NCBI GenBank assembly: GCA_050743625.1
Contig: JBOGED010000640.1
Location: 1-13,950, forward strand
From: JBOGED01 sp050743625
Lineage (GTDB): Bacteria; Actinomycetota; Nitriliruptoria; Euzebyales; Egibacteraceae
DNA: 13,950 nucleotides
Direction of reading: 5' to 3'
This document shows positions 12,188-13,950 of the stretch, one piece after another (within the stretch, counting starts at the first letter, position 1; every line of letters starts with the position of its first letter). The position numbers were made by a program, and so were the translations under genes. The notes beneath the pieces were generated by a model. The model was given only the letters and a program-made list of their open reading frames with translations. It was not told the origin of the DNA and did no database searches.

Positions 12188-13950
12188 GGGGGGCAAGGCG
12201 GCTCGTGGAGGTAGATCTCGCGCTCTTGGCAGGTGAGCGGCCGGGTACTGCGCTGCTCGGCGAGCTCGAGCACCTCCTCGATCGACCCACACACCTCGCA
12301 ATGCCATATCCGCACCGTCCCATCCGCGCCGCCGCTGGCCACCCGTCGCCCGTCACCGCTAAACGCCACACCCAATATTGCGCCCTCGTGGCCGGACAGC
12401 ACGACGGGGTCACCGGGGCCGCCCGCGTCCCACACCCGCACCGTCCCATCCGCGCCGCCGCTGGCCACCCGCGCCCCGTCACCGCTAAACGCCACACCCC
12501 CCACGAAGCCCTCATGGCCGGACAGCACGACCGGGTCCCCCACACCACCCGCGTCCCACACCCGCACCGTCCCATCCCCGCCGCCGCTGGCCACCCGCCG
12601 CCCGTCACCGCTAAACGCCACACCAACCACCGCGCCCTCGGGGCAGGTCAAGCACCACCGCCTCCCCCACACCACCCGCGTCCCACACCCGCACCGTCCC
12701 ATCCTCACCGCCGCTAGCCACCCGCGCCCCGTCACCGCTAAACGCCACACCCCACACCGGACGCCCGTGACCGGGGAGTGTGACGCGTACCTGCGAGTCC
12801 AACGTGGCCTGGCGGAGTATCACCTCAGTTTCCGCGGTCGGTCTGACTGCGTAGGCCTCTCTGGCCAGCAACATGCTCAGCTCTGGGTCGGCTTCCAGCT
12901 GGTCTCTGGCGTTCGCGGCCAGTTCGCGGGACCGCGCCTGATCGGCCTGCACGAACGCGAAGACGGCTAAGGCCGTGATGATGGTGAGTGCGGCGCTGAG
13001 GCCGCTTATCGTCAGGCGGATACGTCGGCGGCGGGCGGTCCTTTCACCTGCCTCACGCTCTCTGCTCGCCGCTAGGAAGGCGCGCTCTCGGTCGTTGAGG
13101 TCCTCCAGTGACCGGTCCTGCCAGGCGGCCAAGCGCGTCCCGCGGTAGAGCAGGCCCTCGTCCCGCCCCTCGCGGTCCCACTCGTTGGCCGCCTCGGTCA
13201 GGCGCCGTTGGACGCGCAGCAACTCTCGGTCCTCGTCGATCCATGCGCGCAGCTGTGGCCAGCCGCGGATCAGCGCCTCGTGGCTGACGTCGACGACCCG
13301 CGCGCCGGTGGTCTCGTCTTGGCCGGTGGTGAGCAGGCGCGCGCTGGCCAGGGCTTGCACCACCGCGTCCAGGTCCGCCTCTTCCTCCGGGCGGGTGAGC
13401 AGCTCGCTCATCTCGGCTCGGCGGCGGGTGTCCTCAGTGCCCTCGCCCGGCTGGATCAGGCGCAGCAGCACCCGGCGGGCGAGCCGTTGCTGGGGGTCTG
13501 TCAGGCCGTCATAGATCTCGTTGGCTCGCTGCGCCAACGCCCCTCCACCCGGCCGCTGGCCTGGTAGGCCTCTAGCGTCAGCGTCCGCCCTCGCCGGCGC
13601 TCCCAGACCTGCAGTAGCACGTACTCGAGCAGCGGCAACGCCCCTGGCTGATCCGCCACGTCGGCAAGGACAGCCTCGACCAGCCCGCGCTCAAGCTGGA
13701 GCTTGGCCCGTGCCGCTGGCCGCTCGATCACCTCGCGCAGCGCGTCGGGACCGAGCGTCCCCACCAAGAACTGACGCGCGGCCATCAGCGCTCGCGCCTG
13801 CGGGTAGGGCGCGCAGCGGTGGTAGAAGTCCGCCCGCATCGCCACCAGCACCACCAGCCGGCCTCCCGGGATGCTGCCCGCGTAGCACAGGTTTGCCAAG
13901 AGCGCCGCCCGCTCGGCCTCGTCCGCGCACAGCGTGAAGACCTCCTCGAG
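12184..13950 (-). pseudogene. nSTAND1-transmembrane-WD40 signalling NTPase, N-terminus outside window, two frameshifts
   Basis: Read from the right edge, this is the C-terminal part of a large STAND-class NTPase common in actinobacteria. It opens with the end of the Walker B region (LEEVFTLCADEAER), then VVLVAMRADFYHRC, the arm/helical region (LADVADQPGALPLLEYVLLQVWERR; VDVSHEALIRGWPQLRAWI), an Arg-rich stop, one transmembrane helix (about 12947-13015), the linker DQARSRELAANARDQLEADPELS, and four WD40 repeats (about 12290-12778). The tail CEVCGSIEEVLELAEQR is typical of this family. The frame is broken at 13540-13543 (one base missing from a C run) and at about 12648-12652 (one extra base). 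Repairing both gives a continuous protein. Known relatives carry an effector or BTAD regulatory domain in front, which is not visible here. It is a decayed gene, or it carries two homopolymer-type errors. Confidence 0.85.
12311..12777 (-). repeat. Four near-identical WD40-coding repeats, 126-bp period
   Basis: The marker CGCACCGTCC (plus strand) starts at 12437, 12563 and 12690, and also at 12311, so the spacings are 126, 126 and 127 bp. The first 64 bases or so of each unit are almost unchanged between copies, synonymous positions included. Each unit codes GVAFSGDG, RVASGG, DGTVRVWD and a DAGG linker. The 127-bp unit marks the second frameshift. Confidence 0.9.

Noticed and set aside
11822..12307. 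160-codon open frame as an intact gene
   Set aside because: Its N-terminal part is antisense-free but overlaps the end of the WD40 gene in another frame, its middle copies arcA, and its end is a frameshifted relic; it does not form a sensible protein.
12290..12778. CRISPR-like array because of regular spacing
   Set aside because: The units are 126 bp, code for WD40 repeats, and have no unique spacers.
12205..12970. Plus-strand frames with HPHRPI and PVTAKRH repeats
   Set aside because: These repeats are the antisense reading of the WD40-coding units.

Overview
The window is high-GC DNA that most likely comes from an actinomycetote, perhaps a deep-branching one. Four things point there: an LCP (LytR-CpsA-Psr) ligase gene next to a TIGR03089-type gene, an arrangement also known in mycobacteria; several TANNNT -10 boxes that sit 6-8 nt before an ATG, as in leaderless actinobacterial transcripts; an nSTAND1-WD40 protein with a typical actinobacterial layout; and GTG/TTG starts. 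No rRNA, tRNA, CRISPR array or intact insertion sequence was seen.

Layout. (1) 69-2985: a cell-wall LCP glycopolymer transferase on the minus strand, divergent from a degenerate AMP-binding (TIGR03089-like) protein on the plus strand. (2) 2986-3407: a non-coding stretch with two strong hairpins and further inverted repeats. (3) 3408-5851: a two-gene plus-strand operon made of an SLC41/MgtE-type divalent cation channel with two MgtE domains and no N/CBS domains, and a cytosolic PhoU-TrkA_C double-repeat protein that probably regulates it. (4) 5873-5912: a strong hairpin closing that operon and the convergent minus-strand genes. (5) 5922-8436 minus: a secreted chymotrypsin-fold serine protease, preceded by an acyl-CoA dehydrogenase. 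(6) 8488-9831 plus: a stand-alone protein like the helicase-associated (Helicase_C_3) domain of bacterial XPB-type helicases. It is divergent from the dehydrogenase across only 51 bp, and its 3' end overlaps the next gene. (7) 9797-11346 minus: arginine deiminase followed by a translationally coupled 110-residue protein.

(8) 11346-13950 minus is the decayed, accessory-looking part. A vapBC toxin-antitoxin relic (frameshifted vapB, internally deleted vapC) lies directly upstream of arcA. Before it comes a frameshifted copy of the first third of arcA, at a spacing of 847 bp from the intact gene. Before that is a large nSTAND1-transmembrane-WD40 signalling NTPase whose N-terminus is beyond the window. 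Its reading frame is broken twice, and its four WD40 repeats are nearly identical in DNA with a 126-bp period.

No wholly new system can be proven from the sequence. The best candidates for a second look are the nSTAND1-WD40 gene with homogenised repeats, the arcA'/vapBC/arcA rearrangement beside it, the stand-alone Helicase_C_3 protein, and the cation channel/PhoU-TrkA_C pair with its structured upstream region.
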